From: Thermodesulfatator atlanticus DSM 21156 | GTDB taxonomy: Bacteria; Desulfobacterota; Thermodesulfobacteria; Thermodesulfobacteriales; Thermodesulfatatoraceae | Assembly (NCBI RefSeq): GCF_000421585.1 | Contig: NZ_ATXH01000008.1 | Coordinates: 20,216 to 84,215, forward strand | Length of the DNA: 64,000 nt | Direction: 5' to 3' | Shown: positions 1 to 9,237 of the stretch, piece after piece | Position numbering within the stretch: the first letter of the stretch is position 1 | Layout: the number at the start of each line of letters is the position of its first letter | Translations under genes and position numbers: made by a program | The notes under the pieces: generated by a model | What the model was told of the DNA's origin: nothing | The model's database searches: none | The model's input: the letters and a program-made list of their open reading frames with translations, nothing else

Positions 1-50
1 CAGCAACTTAGTTATATACGAAAACTACTTATTTTTAGTAGACGAAGGGA

Positions 51-1145
51 ATGGACGGATCGATGTGTGGCAACGCTAAAAAGATTGGCTTTGTTTTAAT
101 GCTAACATTGCTTCTTATTTGGCCTTTGCAAAAAGGCTCTTTTGCTAAAATCCCTGCGGGAATCCCTTGTTCTAGCTGTCATACTATGCACTATTCTCAA
201 AACGGAGGCGTTCTTGAAGAGTGGGGAAAACATGGCCCCTATAAAGCTTTAGTCATAAACGACTGTATTGGATGTCACACTGGAAACAACGATGGAACAA
301 ACTTTACCCCTTACGTGACTTCTACTTCCCCTCCCAATTATGGAGAAACAGGCACTGAAGGAAACACCCTGGCAGGTGGAAGTTTTTACTGGGTTTCTAT
401 AGGGGAGGAAAAAAAAGGGCATAACGTTGTGCCGTTTCCCCCTGATTCCCGCTTCGGAAACACACCCCCTGGAGGCCCTGGTTTAACCTCACAATTGACC
501 TGTGCTGGCACAACTGGATGCCACGGAGACAGAAACAAAGAAGGCGACTTTGAAGCTCTGCTTGGAGCACACCATGCTGACGACTCCACTATAGACGGCC
601 AAACAGTAGGAACCAGCTATCGGTTCCTCAAAGGGATTTTGGGCTATGAAGACAGTGACTGGGAATATCAACCTGACGCCTCACATCATAACCAATATAA
701 GGGCACAGACAGAAGCTCTGAGGCCCAAGTGAATACCACTACTATCAGTTATCTTTGTGCTGAATGCCATGGTTTTTTCCATAGCGGAGATGGAATAAGC
801 GGACAAAGTACAGGATGGGGGTCTCCCTGGTTACGTCATCCTACTGATTACGACATGTCAAACACTGCTTCTGGATCAGAATACAGGGCTTATCCGGGAA
901 ACTACGCTGCTCCGAGATCAACGGGAATAAACCCGTATTCTGTAATTGCTCCCTTGGGAAGTGAAGATGTTTCTGCGCCTAAAACCAATATCCTTTTTCA
1001 AGGGCAAGATGCCATAGTTACCTGCATATCATGCCACAGAGCTCACGGATCACCCTATAACGCCATATTAAGGTGGGATTATTATGGTTGGCCTCAAACA
1101 ACGACCAAAAACGGCTGCAATGCGTGTCATACTAATAAAGATTAA
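51..1145 (+). CDS. multihaem c-type cytochrome (six haem motifs)
   Basis: Exported cytochrome of 364 residues. A hydrophobic segment at about residues 13-25 followed by SFA gives a signal peptide. Haem-binding motifs start at residues 40 (CSSCH), 72 (CIGCH), 236 (CAECH), 325 (CISCH) and 356 (CNACH). A sixth, non-standard motif is C-x5-CH at 151-158. The rest is Gly/Ser/Thr-rich and matches no enzyme I recognise. It is the first gene of a run of cytochromes on this strand, so electron transfer across or outside the periplasm is inferred. Start is uncertain: ATG at 51 lies directly against GAAGGGA, and ATG at 63 is the alternative. Genes further upstream in the operon are outside the window. 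Confidence 0.85.
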   Translation: MDGSMCGNAKKIGFVLMLTLLLIWPLQKGSFAKIPAGIPCSSCHTMHYSQNGGVLEEWGKHGPYKALVINDCIGCHTGNNDGTNFTPYVTSTSPPNYGETGTEGNTLAGGSFYWVSIGEEKKGHNVVPFPPDSRFGNTPPGGPGLTSQLTCAGTTGCHGDRNKEGDFEALLGAHHADDSTIDGQTVGTSYRFLKGILGYEDSDWEYQPDASHHNQYKGTDRSSEAQVNTTTISYLCAECHGFFHSGDGISGQSTGWGSPWLRHPTDYDMSNTASGSEYRAYPGNYAAPRSTGINPYSVIAPLGSEDVSAPKTNILFQGQDAIVTCISCHRAHGSPYNAILRWDYYGWPQTTTKNGCNACHTNKD

Positions 1146-1149
1146 TACG

Positions 1150-2490
1150 ATGGGATTAATAGGGCTTTTTATAGCCCTTCTGTCTTTACATGCTGGTCTT
1201 TGTTTTGCTGGAAGTTATACCGACTCAGCCCACGGTAGTGCCACCTATGGGGTAAAAAGGTCATCCCTTTCGGAATATGCACGAGGTAATTGCGGACATT
1301 GTCATCTACAACACGGCTCTCTGGGAGACTCTCTTGCCGGACCATTTCCTTTTGCTCTTTTTGCCGAAAATTTTAATACCATAGCTGAGACTGCCCCATA
1401 TAACGACTCAGACAATGACAATATTTGCTTTTTATGCCACGGTCCTTCTTCCCTGCAACAAGGGGGAATAACTAATTATGACTATAGCAAAACGTTTGGA
1501 GGTGATAGCACCAGCAATGTAAGCTCTATTTTGGAAGTATTTAATCTCAAAAAATCTAATCTTTCAGCTTCTTATCATAATCTAAAAGATATTTATGACT
1601 TTGCTTTAACACAAAACTGGCCATTTTTTAAAGAAAAATCTAACCCCTGCGTGGCTTGCCATAACCCGCATTTGGCAAAATTAATACGCATAAATCAAAC
1701 CAATCCAGCAGCTTACACCGCTGTTTCTTTACCTATAGTTAAAAACATTGGCAACAGCCAAGAAAATCACGAAACCCTTTGGGGAGATGGTCCCGGAGAA
1801 ACAATGAATGATTTTTATCCCAATCATTATCAGGCACCTTTGTATTACGGGAGTCAAAATACTTATGAGCCTGGAGGCACTTCAGATTACAAAGGCACAA
1901 AATTGCCCGATTATGCCACGTTTTGCACTGCTTGTCATAATAGCTCAAATGTAATTTACAGCAGCGAACTAGGAAGAACTTTAAGAAAAATAGACTGGTA
2001 CACTATAGGGGGAGATACCGTTAACACTGATCCCTTGCCAGACAAGCATGGCAAAAATTCTGCAACAGTAAAAGTTAACCTTCGGGAACCATATGAAAAC
2101 ACTCTGCTAGGGATAAACATAGACTTTGTTACTTCATGTACTGATTGTCATGAACCTCATGGCTCACCAAGGCCATTTCTCTTGCGCACTGTAGTAAATG
2201 GAAAAATTATTCCTTCGTTTAATATAGATGACAACTCTTTAGGCTATTTTTGCATGGCCTGCCATAAAGACGACAAGGCCCTTGGCCGCGCAACACAAGA
2301 AAATGTCTGGGAATATGTACACCATTATGACGAAGACGCTCCATACCCTAAAAAACACGGGGATCAGGGACGCTGTGGCTGGTGTCACGGTCAGCACAAC
2401 AGGCCTATAGCTTGTATTAAGTGTCACCAGCATGGGATGAAAGATACATGGGCTCCAGATACTGAGGAGAGTGGACGAATATGTTTTTAA
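1150..2490 (+). CDS. octahaem c-type cytochrome
   Basis: Second cytochrome of the cluster. I place the start at ATG 1150, four bases after the previous stop, because it opens directly into a signal peptide (MGLIGLFIALLS, then LCFA); an upstream in-frame ATG at 1084 would add residues read from the preceding gene. Eight CxxCH motifs are present: CGHCH, CFLCH, CVACH, CTACH, CTDCH, CMACH, CGWCH and CIKCH. Several are followed by NPH, EPHG or QH, as in doubled-CxxCH and NrfB-like electron carriers. No catalytic haem motif such as CxxCK is present, so a carrier role is more likely than an enzyme. The next gene starts inside its last codons. Confidence 0.85.
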   Translation: MGLIGLFIALLSLHAGLCFAGSYTDSAHGSATYGVKRSSLSEYARGNCGHCHLQHGSLGDSLAGPFPFALFAENFNTIAETAPYNDSDNDNICFLCHGPSSLQQGGITNYDYSKTFGGDSTSNVSSILEVFNLKKSNLSASYHNLKDIYDFALTQNWPFFKEKSNPCVACHNPHLAKLIRINQTNPAAYTAVSLPIVKNIGNSQENHETLWGDGPGETMNDFYPNHYQAPLYYGSQNTYEPGGTSDYKGTKLPDYATFCTACHNSSNVIYSSELGRTLRKIDWYTIGGDTVNTDPLPDKHGKNSATVKVNLREPYENTLLGINIDFVTSCTDCHEPHGSPRPFLLRTVVNGKIIPSFNIDDNSLGYFCMACHKDDKALGRATQENVWEYVHHYDEDAPYPKKHGDQGRCGWCHGQHNRPIACIKCHQHGMKDTWAPDTEESGRICF

Positions 2491-3800
2491 TAGCTCTATT
2501 AATAACATTTCTTCTGGCAACACAGGCTAGCGCCGCAAGAATCAACTTATTTCTAAACATAGAAAACCCAACAAAACAAGAAATCAGCTTTCAAATCAAA
2601 GATATAAGAATAAAACTACCCAATAAAGAATTAGAGATAAAAGATTTTCCTAAGGAAATATCGTCCAAAAGCAGTTTCAACCAGGCCTTTTTAGGACATA
2701 CTGAAAATAATTTAAAAAACATAGAAGCTATTAACATAGATCTTAAAAGCGCTTTCCTTAACACGAAAGAAATCCCCGTTGAAAAAAAATCTATAAATTT
2801 GCCCATAAATGTTAAATTAAATGGCGATGAAAGTATCTGTATTTTTGTTATATGGGATGTTAAATCTTCCCTACGGAAAGGTAACTTTTATCCCTCTTTT
2901 TTTGTCAAAGCACAACGCTTAACCTTTAGACGAGAAAGTCTTTACGTAACCTGTGAAGACGCTGACACTCTTTTTGTAATCCGTACAGACCTGAACCAAG
3001 TAATCGCGTCTATAAGAGTTAGCGGATATCCGTTAGATCTCGCCGCTGATGATAAGAATAATAGACTAATTGTTGTCTCCCAAAAAAATAGAAGACTAAA
3101 TATCATAGAGCTTTCTACCCTTCGCTTGGTAGATTCTATCGTACTGCCTTTTGTTATTTCGCCTCAATTCATAGCCCTTTTACCGGGTAATAATGTCATT
3201 GTAACAGACCCTGATTCAGACTACGTACTCGTAGAAGATATAGACACAGGTAATGTCATATCTGCAAGAAGGGTTGGATACAGCCCTTCAGAAGTGGTTT
3301 TTGATCCCGTAAGAAAAAAAATATTTGTTTCTTCTCCCTCTGACCAATCAATATACGTCTTTGAGCCAAGCCTTTTGCCTGTGTCAAAAATAAAGATAGG
3401 GCAGTCTCCCCGGGGGCTTTATGTCTTTGAAGACATTCTTTACGTGGCAGATCCTGCCACGGGATATGTACATCTCATTTCCCTTGGCAATTACGCCCCC
3501 AAAGGCCAATTCTTTAGTGGCTCAGGAGCTGTTCAAGTTTTTGCACAAAACGGCCGAGTATATATTAGCAACGAATACGAGGGCTCGATATCCATAACAA
3601 GCCCAGGCCAAATGAGCGTTGCCAAAAAAATCAGCATTGGGCGATATCCTTATGATTTGGCGTCAAGTAACAGAAGAGGTTGGCTATATGTGGGACTTAG
3701 AAAAGAAAAATCCATCGCAGTTATTGACCTTTCCTCCGAAAGGCTCAAAGGAAAAATCAGGCTTGGGTGCCGTCCCTTTGGCCTTGCTGTTGCCCAGTAA
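2481..3800 (+). CDS. secreted YVTN/NHL-type beta-propeller protein
   Basis: 439 residues. An N-terminal signal peptide (MFLIALLITFLLATQASA) is followed by a domain of about 130 residues with beta character that I do not recognise. From about residue 150 there are repeating blades of roughly 40 residues of the type 'LYVT..D..L.VI....N.VIA.I..G..P..LA', typical of YncE/YVTN beta-propellers. There are no cysteines forming haem motifs. The ATG lies inside the end of the upstream cytochrome gene (10-bp overlap), which indicates translational coupling. Beta-propellers encoded among multihaem cytochromes are often cell-surface or periplasmic scaffolds, so a structural or docking role is inferred. 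Confidence 0.8.
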   Translation: MFLIALLITFLLATQASAARINLFLNIENPTKQEISFQIKDIRIKLPNKELEIKDFPKEISSKSSFNQAFLGHTENNLKNIEAINIDLKSAFLNTKEIPVEKKSINLPINVKLNGDESICIFVIWDVKSSLRKGNFYPSFFVKAQRLTFRRESLYVTCEDADTLFVIRTDLNQVIASIRVSGYPLDLAADDKNNRLIVVSQKNRRLNIIELSTLRLVDSIVLPFVISPQFIALLPGNNVIVTDPDSDYVLVEDIDTGNVISARRVGYSPSEVVFDPVRKKIFVSSPSDQSIYVFEPSLLPVSKIKIGQSPRGLYVFEDILYVADPATGYVHLISLGNYAPKGQFFSGSGAVQVFAQNGRVYISNEYEGSISITSPGQMSVAKKISIGRYPYDLASSNRRGWLYVGLRKEKSIAVIDLSSERLKGKIRLGCRPFGLAVAQ

Positions 3801-4881
3801 GTCCAATTTTAAACTTCTCGGCTTAAAAAAATTTCTTATTATTATCTTATGTGCCATTGTCTCTTTATGCTTTGCGCAAAATATCTTTGCTAAAACCTGT
3901 CAAGAGTGCCATCCTCCATCCAAAGTTGCTCCTAACGCCCGTAAATGGCATGCGCCTTTTATTGAAGGGAAATGCGAGGCTTGTCACGGAGGAGCAGCAA
4001 ATACTTTTCAGACAGACGTAATTAAAGGAATTAAGTGGTTCCAAAGTGGCTCACTATTAGGTGGAAAGGCTTACATTGTGCTATCTCCCAAGGTTGAACA
4101 ATTCGATTTGGTCTTCCGCACTCAAAATCCCTGGAAGCAAGAAATATTATCGACCCTTGAGGTTCCCTCTTTTTCAGAAATTACCCCCCCTGAAATTGTG
4201 AAGGTCTGGTTTTTAGGACTAGAAAAAGGCCCCTGGATAGAAGCAAAAGTCCTGGTACAAACAACCACGCCCTGTAAAGTCAGTGTTTCCTGTGATGGAG
4301 CCACTGGAAGTACTGAAGAAAATTACTATTCTTACCAAGTTATTTCTATTCCCCACGTGGAAGAAGGAAATACTTATAACTGTGTCGTAGAAGCCGAAGA
4401 TTTCAATGGAGTCCAAACTCCACCTCAAAATTTCACCTTCACCGCCCAAGGTGCATTTGAAAACAATCTTTCAAAGCTCAATCCCCCGGCTCAAAATGTT
4501 ACCGTTAAGCTTTTTCGCTCAAATCTTGACGAATTAGTGCTAGAAATTGCCTCAGACGGAAAAATTTCTTGGAAACTTGGCGGCATTGCAAGATCAAACA
4601 TCGCCAAAAAAAGCAGTTCTAAGCCAGCAGATCATCCGCACATGAATCCCCTTTCGTGGTCATCAATTGATGCCTGTTATTCTTGCCATAAAAGAAGTAT
4701 GTTTACGGTGAGTCACCCGGTAAATGTGGCCTTGAGGCCCTTTATGGCCAATGACGAACTTCCACTTTTTAGGGGCGTAATAACCTGTGCTACCTGCCAC
4801 AACCCTCATGGTTCAGCCTATCCTTATGACTTGCGCAAATATGGACCTGGATTATGTAAAACCTGTCACAAAGACAAATAA
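3784..4881 (+). CDS. pentahaem c-type cytochrome
   Basis: Exported cytochrome with five CxxCH motifs: CQECH and CEACH near the N terminus, then CYSCH, CATCH (followed by NPHG) and CKTCH at the C terminus. A stretch of about 200 residues without haem motifs in the middle looks beta-rich. The signal peptide is LKKFLIIILCAIVSL...FA. The long open frame reaches back to 3619, but the part before about 3780 only overlaps the propeller gene in another frame. The signal peptide implies a non-ATG start among TTG codons at 3778, 3784 or 3790; I chose 3784 and am unsure. It overlaps the propeller gene, consistent with one operon. Confidence 0.78.
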   Translation: MLLPSKSNFKLLGLKKFLIIILCAIVSLCFAQNIFAKTCQECHPPSKVAPNARKWHAPFIEGKCEACHGGAANTFQTDVIKGIKWFQSGSLLGGKAYIVLSPKVEQFDLVFRTQNPWKQEILSTLEVPSFSEITPPEIVKVWFLGLEKGPWIEAKVLVQTTTPCKVSVSCDGATGSTEENYYSYQVISIPHVEEGNTYNCVVEAEDFNGVQTPPQNFTFTAQGAFENNLSKLNPPAQNVTVKLFRSNLDELVLEIASDGKISWKLGGIARSNIAKKSSSKPADHPHMNPLSWSSIDACYSCHKRSMFTVSHPVNVALRPFMANDELPLFRGVITCATCHNPHGSAYPYDLRKYGPGLCKTCHKDK

Positions 4882-4899
4882 TCGGTACGGAGAAGAGAG

Positions 4900-5436
4900 A
4901 TGCAAAAGCGTAAAAAACTCAACTTGTCGGTCAAAGCGGATTTACAGCGCTGGCTTTTGTTAAAAATTGGTGTGGCCATTGTGATTTCTGTTGGCATAGC
5001 CTTAGCTATCCTTTACGCGTTTAGCCACAAAGAATTAGGTGACAGTCTATACCACGCTCATTTTACTATCAAACATGTAAGTGACTTGCTGTTACCGGTC
5101 ATTTTAGTAGCAGGTGGTGTTTGCCTTTTAACAGGCTTTTTTATCGTTATCTTTCTTCCCCAAAAAATTGCTGGGCCGCTTTATCGTGTAGAAGAAGACT
5201 TGAAATATATCGCTTCTACCGGAGATCTCCGTAAAAAAATCTCCCTAAGAAAGGGAGATAAATTTTTTCATTCTTTAGCTGACGCCGCTAACAAACTTGT
5301 TGAACGAGTTAGAAAAGATTACCAGGACATCCAAGATAAGATAGATCAAGCCCAAAAGGCAATAAAAGAAGGGCGAAATGAAGAAGCTCTTAAATTACTC
5401 TCTCAAATAAAAGAAAACTTGAAACAAAAGTCATAA
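4900..5436 (+). CDS. two-TM membrane protein with HAMP domain
   Basis: 178 residues. Two transmembrane helices (about residues 20-43 and 63-88) flank a short periplasmic loop. A HAMP-like linker follows at about 90-140, containing IAGPLYRVEEDLKYIASTGDL, the usual 'P..L......I..GDL' pattern. The rest is a charged coiled coil. No kinase, cyclase or methyl-accepting domain follows, so any signalling must be by protein contact. It starts 18 bases after the pentahaem cytochrome and closes the cluster, so it may sense or anchor the cytochromes (inference). Its last codons overlap the convergent thpR gene by 6 bp. Confidence 0.7.
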   Translation: MQKRKKLNLSVKADLQRWLLLKIGVAIVISVGIALAILYAFSHKELGDSLYHAHFTIKHVSDLLLPVILVAGGVCLLTGFFIVIFLPQKIAGPLYRVEEDLKYIASTGDLRKKISLRKGDKFFHSLADAANKLVERVRKDYQDIQDKIDQAQKAIKEGRNEEALKLLSQIKENLKQKS

Positions 5437-6003
5437 GGGGAAACGCTTTAAGGGGGTATAAATAGCCCCTTTGGGATGAAGGGTACTTTCGTAAAGAATG
5501 AGTTCGCCAATTTTGATTTCTCCAGTAGGAATGACTTCGTCTTCGAGATGCTCTTTAATTTTGTTAAAAAGGGCTTCTTTTCTTTGGTAAGACTTTACTC
5601 GGCCAAGGGTGACATGCGGCACAAAGGGTCTTTTCTCCCTGGGAAAACCTATTTTTTCAAAGGCTTCTTCAAGCTTTTGCTGAAGAAGAACCAGGGCCTT
5701 TAAGTTACCCGTAAGCCCAACCCAAACCACACGCGGAGAGCGTAATGAAGGAAACGCTCCCATCCCTTTTATCCCCAACTCTAGTTCAGAAAGTCGAAGA
5801 TCCTTTAAAACTTGTTCAACAACTTTGGCTATAGCGGGAATCTTCTCTTCGGGGACTTCTCCGAAAAATTTTAAGGTTAAATGAATCCCCTCGGGACGCA
5901 CCCAGCGGACTTGAGCCCTGCTCGATGCCAAATCTTCCTGAAGCTCTTTAAGCTTTTCTTTAACTTTTACAGGGAAATTGATAGCTAGGAACAAGCGTGC
6001 CAT
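5431..6003 (-). CDS. thpR: RNA 2',3'-cyclic phosphodiesterase (2H family)
   Basis: 190 residues, the usual size of LigT/ThpR enzymes, which open 2',3'-cyclic phosphates on RNA and act in the cytoplasm. The two signature HxTx motifs are present: HLTLKFFGE near residue 42 and HVTLGRVK near residue 130. The N terminus MARLFLAINFP is typical. The gene overlaps the end of cinA by 44 bp, so it is probably translated as the last gene of the lpxC-cinA-thpR run. Confidence 0.88.
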   Translation of the reverse strand: MARLFLAINFPVKVKEKLKELQEDLASSRAQVRWVRPEGIHLTLKFFGEVPEEKIPAIAKVVEQVLKDLRLSELELGIKGMGAFPSLRSPRVVWVGLTGNLKALVLLQQKLEEAFEKIGFPREKRPFVPHVTLGRVKSYQRKEALFNKIKEHLEDEVIPTGEIKIGELILYESTLHPKGAIYTPLKRFPL

Positions 6004-7231
6004 AAGTCAGATACCTTCTAAGCCAATCAAGGGCCGTACTAGCTGCGTAATCTTGAACCAGATGGCGCTCCCCAGGAAAAAGAAAACATTGCGCCACGGT
6101 ATCCTCTGGGCACGAAAAACCAATCCAAACAGTGCCCACGGGTTTTTGAGCGCTGCCACCAGTAGGTCCAGCAATCCCGGTAACCCCTATGCCATAAGTG
6201 GTTCCAGAAAGCTTGCGAACCCCCTCTGCCATGGCAAGGGCCACAGGTTTACTCACCGCTCCGTGCCTGTTAATGGCTTCCTCAGGAACGCCTAAAATCT
6301 CAATTTTTGCTTGGTTTGAGTAGGTAACTACCCCCCTTTCGAAATAGGCTGAGGAACCAGGGATACGGGTAAGACGTGAGGCAATAAGCCCTCCAGTACA
6401 AGACTCCGCAACAGCAAGTGTCTCTCCTTTAGCATTTAAGAGTTTGCCTACTACTGATTCAAGCACATCTTCATCGTGACCAAAAATATTCTGGCCTAAG
6501 GTCTTTTCTATCTTAGCTGATACCTCCATAAAAAGAGCTTGAGCAGTATCAAAAGATGAATCCCATACAAGTAAGGAAATATGGATTTCCGGAAGCGCAG
6601 GATAAAAGCCTATTTTGATATTTTCCTTGTGAAGAAGGCACTCCAGGGCAAGGTTAATGTCTGCCTCTCTTAGGCCGAACACCTTAAAAACCCTGCTCAA
6701 AAAGTATTTGTCAGTTGGTAAAAGTTTTTTAAGAAGAGGGATAACACGGCTTTCTAAAAGAAGTTCAAACTCCTCAGGCACCCCTGGCAGACAAAAAATA
6801 AGTTTATCGTTGGCACGAAGATAGTAGCCCGCTATAGCGTGATCATAAGTAAGGAGCTCAGCCCCTTGCGGAAGCTCTGCCATCTTTAAGCGCAAAGGAT
6901 TATGAGAAAGCCCTTGGGCTCGTTCTCTTGCTTTAATCCTTGCCACCATATCTTCATGACGCACCAAAGGCCGCCCAAGTGCCTTTGCTACTGCTTCATT
7001 GGTTATATCGTCGGTTGTAGGGCCAAGGCCTCCGCTTATGATAAGAAACTGGTAACGTTTTAAAAAATCATTCAAATAGCGTTCGATGAGTTCGTGGTCA
7101 TCAGGGATGGTTACTATCTCAGCAGTTTCGTAACCGTTTAAAAGAAGAGTTCTCGCCGCCAAAAAGCTGGTACGGTTTAAGACGCGACCTTCAACCAGCT
7201 CATTTCCAACGGCTAAAATGGCCCCTTTCAT
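5960..7231 (-). CDS. cinA: CinA family protein (NMN/ADP-ribose processing)
   Basis: 423 residues, full length. The N-terminal MoaB/MogA-like domain (about 1-170) contains ISGGLGPTTDDIT. The C-terminal PncC-like nicotinamide-nucleotide amidase domain (about 260-415) contains AESCTGGLIASRLT, then SNQAKIEILGVP and GIAGPTGG. The family hydrolyses NMN and oxidised pyridine nucleotides in the cytoplasm. It lies between lpxC (39 bases upstream) and thpR (overlapping), apparently as one transcription unit. It complements the NAD-salvage genes pncA/pncB about 10 kb away. Confidence 0.88.
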   Translation of the reverse strand: MKGAILAVGNELVEGRVLNRTSFLAARTLLLNGYETAEIVTIPDDHELIERYLNDFLKRYQFLIISGGLGPTTDDITNEAVAKALGRPLVRHEDMVARIKARERAQGLSHNPLRLKMAELPQGAELLTYDHAIAGYYLRANDKLIFCLPGVPEEFELLLESRVIPLLKKLLPTDKYFLSRVFKVFGLREADINLALECLLHKENIKIGFYPALPEIHISLLVWDSSFDTAQALFMEVSAKIEKTLGQNIFGHDEDVLESVVGKLLNAKGETLAVAESCTGGLIASRLTRIPGSSAYFERGVVTYSNQAKIEILGVPEEAINRHGAVSKPVALAMAEGVRKLSGTTYGIGVTGIAGPTGGSAQKPVGTVWIGFSCPEDTVAQCFLFPGERHLVQDYAASTALDWLRRYLTYGTLVPSYQFPCKS

Positions 7232-7270
7232 GCCTTTTGTTTAGCACAAAAAATCAAAGGCAGTCAAAAC

Positions 7271-8182
7271 TTATGCGGCAAAAGCAGGGAGAGAAACTGC
7301 CGCAGGTTTTAAAGGAGCACGCCCAGGGGAGGGATACCAACGCCAGGCGTAAAGGCTCTCACCCAAGGCCTTGACCGCCCGCAAGTGCAGCTTATGAGAA
7401 GCGCGTGTTGCCTTTATCTTGGCTAAAATAGGTGCGCCAAAAAGATAAAGGTCTCCGAGGAGGTCCAGGGTTTTATGGCGGACGAATTCATCAGGAAAAT
7501 GTAAACCATCAGGGTTAAGTACCTGTTTGTCGTCCAGCACAAGGGCATTTTCAAGGCTTCCGCCACGCAAAAGGCCCTTCTCACGCAACACAGCGAGATC
7601 TTCAAGAAAGGCAAAAGTGCGCGCCATACACACTTGGGAGACGTATTTTTCTTGGGAAAGTTCAAAGGAAAACTTTTGATGCCCGATAACAGGATGCGCA
7701 AAGTCTATTTCGTAATCTATGGCCAGGGTGTCCGCAGGGGAAATCACTATGCTTTTTTCGCCTTCACGGACGATTATTTCTTCTTCAAGACGAACATAAC
7801 GCCTAAGCGCCCACTGAGGCTGCCTGCCTACGGAAATAATAGCTTCTACAAAAGCCTTAGCAGAACCATCAAAAAGGGGAATTTCATCCCCGTAAACTTT
7901 AATCAAGATGTTATCAATGGATAGGCCATTTAAAGCTGAGAGCAGATGTTCCACATAGATAATGCGATATTTGCCAAGGGCAACCAAAGAAGCCCCGTCA
8001 ATGGCATGCGCTGTTTCAGGACCTACGGGGATAGAGATAGGAGAGGGAAGATCTGCCCGTTCAAAGACAATACCGTGATTAGGTGGCGCAGGGCAGAGCT
8101 CAAGCAAGATTTCCTTGCCGGAAATAACCCCTTCGCCACTTAAGGTAATTGCTTTGGTTATAGTATGTTGAAAAAGCTCCAT
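7271..8182 (-). CDS. lpxC: UDP-3-O-acyl-N-acetylglucosamine deacetylase
   Basis: 303 residues; the zinc deacetylase that commits to lipid A synthesis. Family motifs are clear: VEHLLSAL near residue 77 (zinc His), the DGSA loop near 104, and HKTLDLLGDLYLFG near 235 (zinc His and Asp, general acid region). Its presence shows that the organism makes an outer membrane with LPS, in agreement with kdsB at 30.2 kb. It is followed by cinA and thpR on the same strand; era lies 143 bp upstream beyond a strong hairpin. Confidence 0.93.
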   Translation of the reverse strand: MELFQHTITKAITLSGEGVISGKEILLELCPAPPNHGIVFERADLPSPISIPVGPETAHAIDGASLVALGKYRIIYVEHLLSALNGLSIDNILIKVYGDEIPLFDGSAKAFVEAIISVGRQPQWALRRYVRLEEEIIVREGEKSIVISPADTLAIDYEIDFAHPVIGHQKFSFELSQEKYVSQVCMARTFAFLEDLAVLREKGLLRGGSLENALVLDDKQVLNPDGLHFPDEFVRHKTLDLLGDLYLFGAPILAKIKATRASHKLHLRAVKALGESLYAWRWYPSPGRAPLKPAAVSLPAFAA

Positions 8183-8275
8183 GGCTTTTACCTTCTTTTT
8201 TTCTGGTTAAACCATGCATGTTTTATGCCAAATCTAAAAATCTTGTTTATTAAAGGATTCACAAAGTGATTGTCC

Positions 8276-8304
8276 AAGAAGTCACACAAAAAGTGTGACT
8301 TCTT
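8276..8304. terminator. perfect 12-bp stem-loop between era and lpxC
   Basis: AAGAAGTCACAC and GTGTGACTTCTT pair perfectly around a five-base A loop. It lies 22 bases past the era stop codon and about 90 bases before lpxC. The U-run after the stem is poor on the minus strand, so it could be a factor-assisted terminator or an RNA-stability hairpin rather than a classical intrinsic terminator. Confidence 0.5.
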
Positions 8305-8325
8305 TTAAACAGTGTTGTAAAAAAG

Positions 8326-9237
8326 TCACACCCCTGGAAAACCGAGCCTTCTTAGAAGCTTTTCCTCTTTGCGCCAGCCCTTAAGCACTTTGACCCATAG
8401 ATCCAGATGAACTCGTTTGCCAAAGAGAAATTCCAGTTCCTCCCGGGCCAAGGTTCCTATCTTTTTTAACATTTGTCCGCCTTTTCCAATAACGATTCCT
8501 TTTTGGGAGTCTTTTTCCACGTAAATGGTCGCCTGAATGAATATCATGTTTTTTTCTGGATCTTCTTGAAACTCTTCTACCACCACGGCGGTAGCATAAG
8601 GAATCTCCTGACGCGTAAGCATAAATACCTTTTCGCGAATAATTTCTGCTGCCAAAAGGCGCTGGGGTTGATCCGTTAAAGTCTCTGGATCGTAATACAT
8701 GGGGCCTTCTGGAAGAGTTTCGACAATTTCTTTCACCAGTTCGTCAAGACCATCCCTTTCAAGGGCAGAGATGGGGACAATGGCCTTAAAGGGATATATA
8801 CGCGAGAAAAATTCTATCATGGGCAAAAGCTCGCCTTTTTTAATTAAATCTATTTTGTTAAGCGCAAGAATGGCGGGTTTTTCAGCCTTTTGTAAAATTT
8901 CGATGATTTTTTCCTCTGCCTTGGGATTGCGATTACTCACGTCAATGATGAAAACAATGCTATCTACCTCTTCGATAGCCTTCAAAGCCTGCTCTACCAT
9001 AAGCTTGTTAAACAAATCTTTGGCGTCATGAATCCCCGGAGTATCTACAAAAATTATCTGGAAATTTTCACCTGTTAGCACTCCTCTTATTGGGAAACGC
9101 GTTGTCTGAGGCTTAGGGGTAGCAATGGCAACCTTATACCCCAAAAGTTGGTTCAAAAGAGTTGATTTGCCCACATTGGGAAGCCCAATAAGGGCCACGT
9201 ATCCTGAACGAAATTCTTTATTTTCCTTTTGTTCCAT
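8326..9237 (-). CDS. era: GTPase Era
   Basis: 303 residues. Essential GTPase that binds 16S rRNA during 30S assembly. The G1 loop GLPNVGKSTLLNQ (about residues 18-30), a TTRFPIRG switch segment, the G3 motif DTPGIHD and the G4 motif NKID are all present. They are followed by a C-terminal KH domain with VIGKGGQMLKKIG near residue 250. It overlaps the end of rnc by 20 bp, the common rnc-era arrangement. Confidence 0.95.
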   Translation of the reverse strand: MEQKENKEFRSGYVALIGLPNVGKSTLLNQLLGYKVAIATPKPQTTRFPIRGVLTGENFQIIFVDTPGIHDAKDLFNKLMVEQALKAIEEVDSIVFIIDVSNRNPKAEEKIIEILQKAEKPAILALNKIDLIKKGELLPMIEFFSRIYPFKAIVPISALERDGLDELVKEIVETLPEGPMYYDPETLTDQPQRLLAAEIIREKVFMLTRQEIPYATAVVVEEFQEDPEKNMIFIQATIYVEKDSQKGIVIGKGGQMLKKIGTLAREELEFLFGKRVHLDLWVKVLKGWRKEEKLLRRLGFPGV

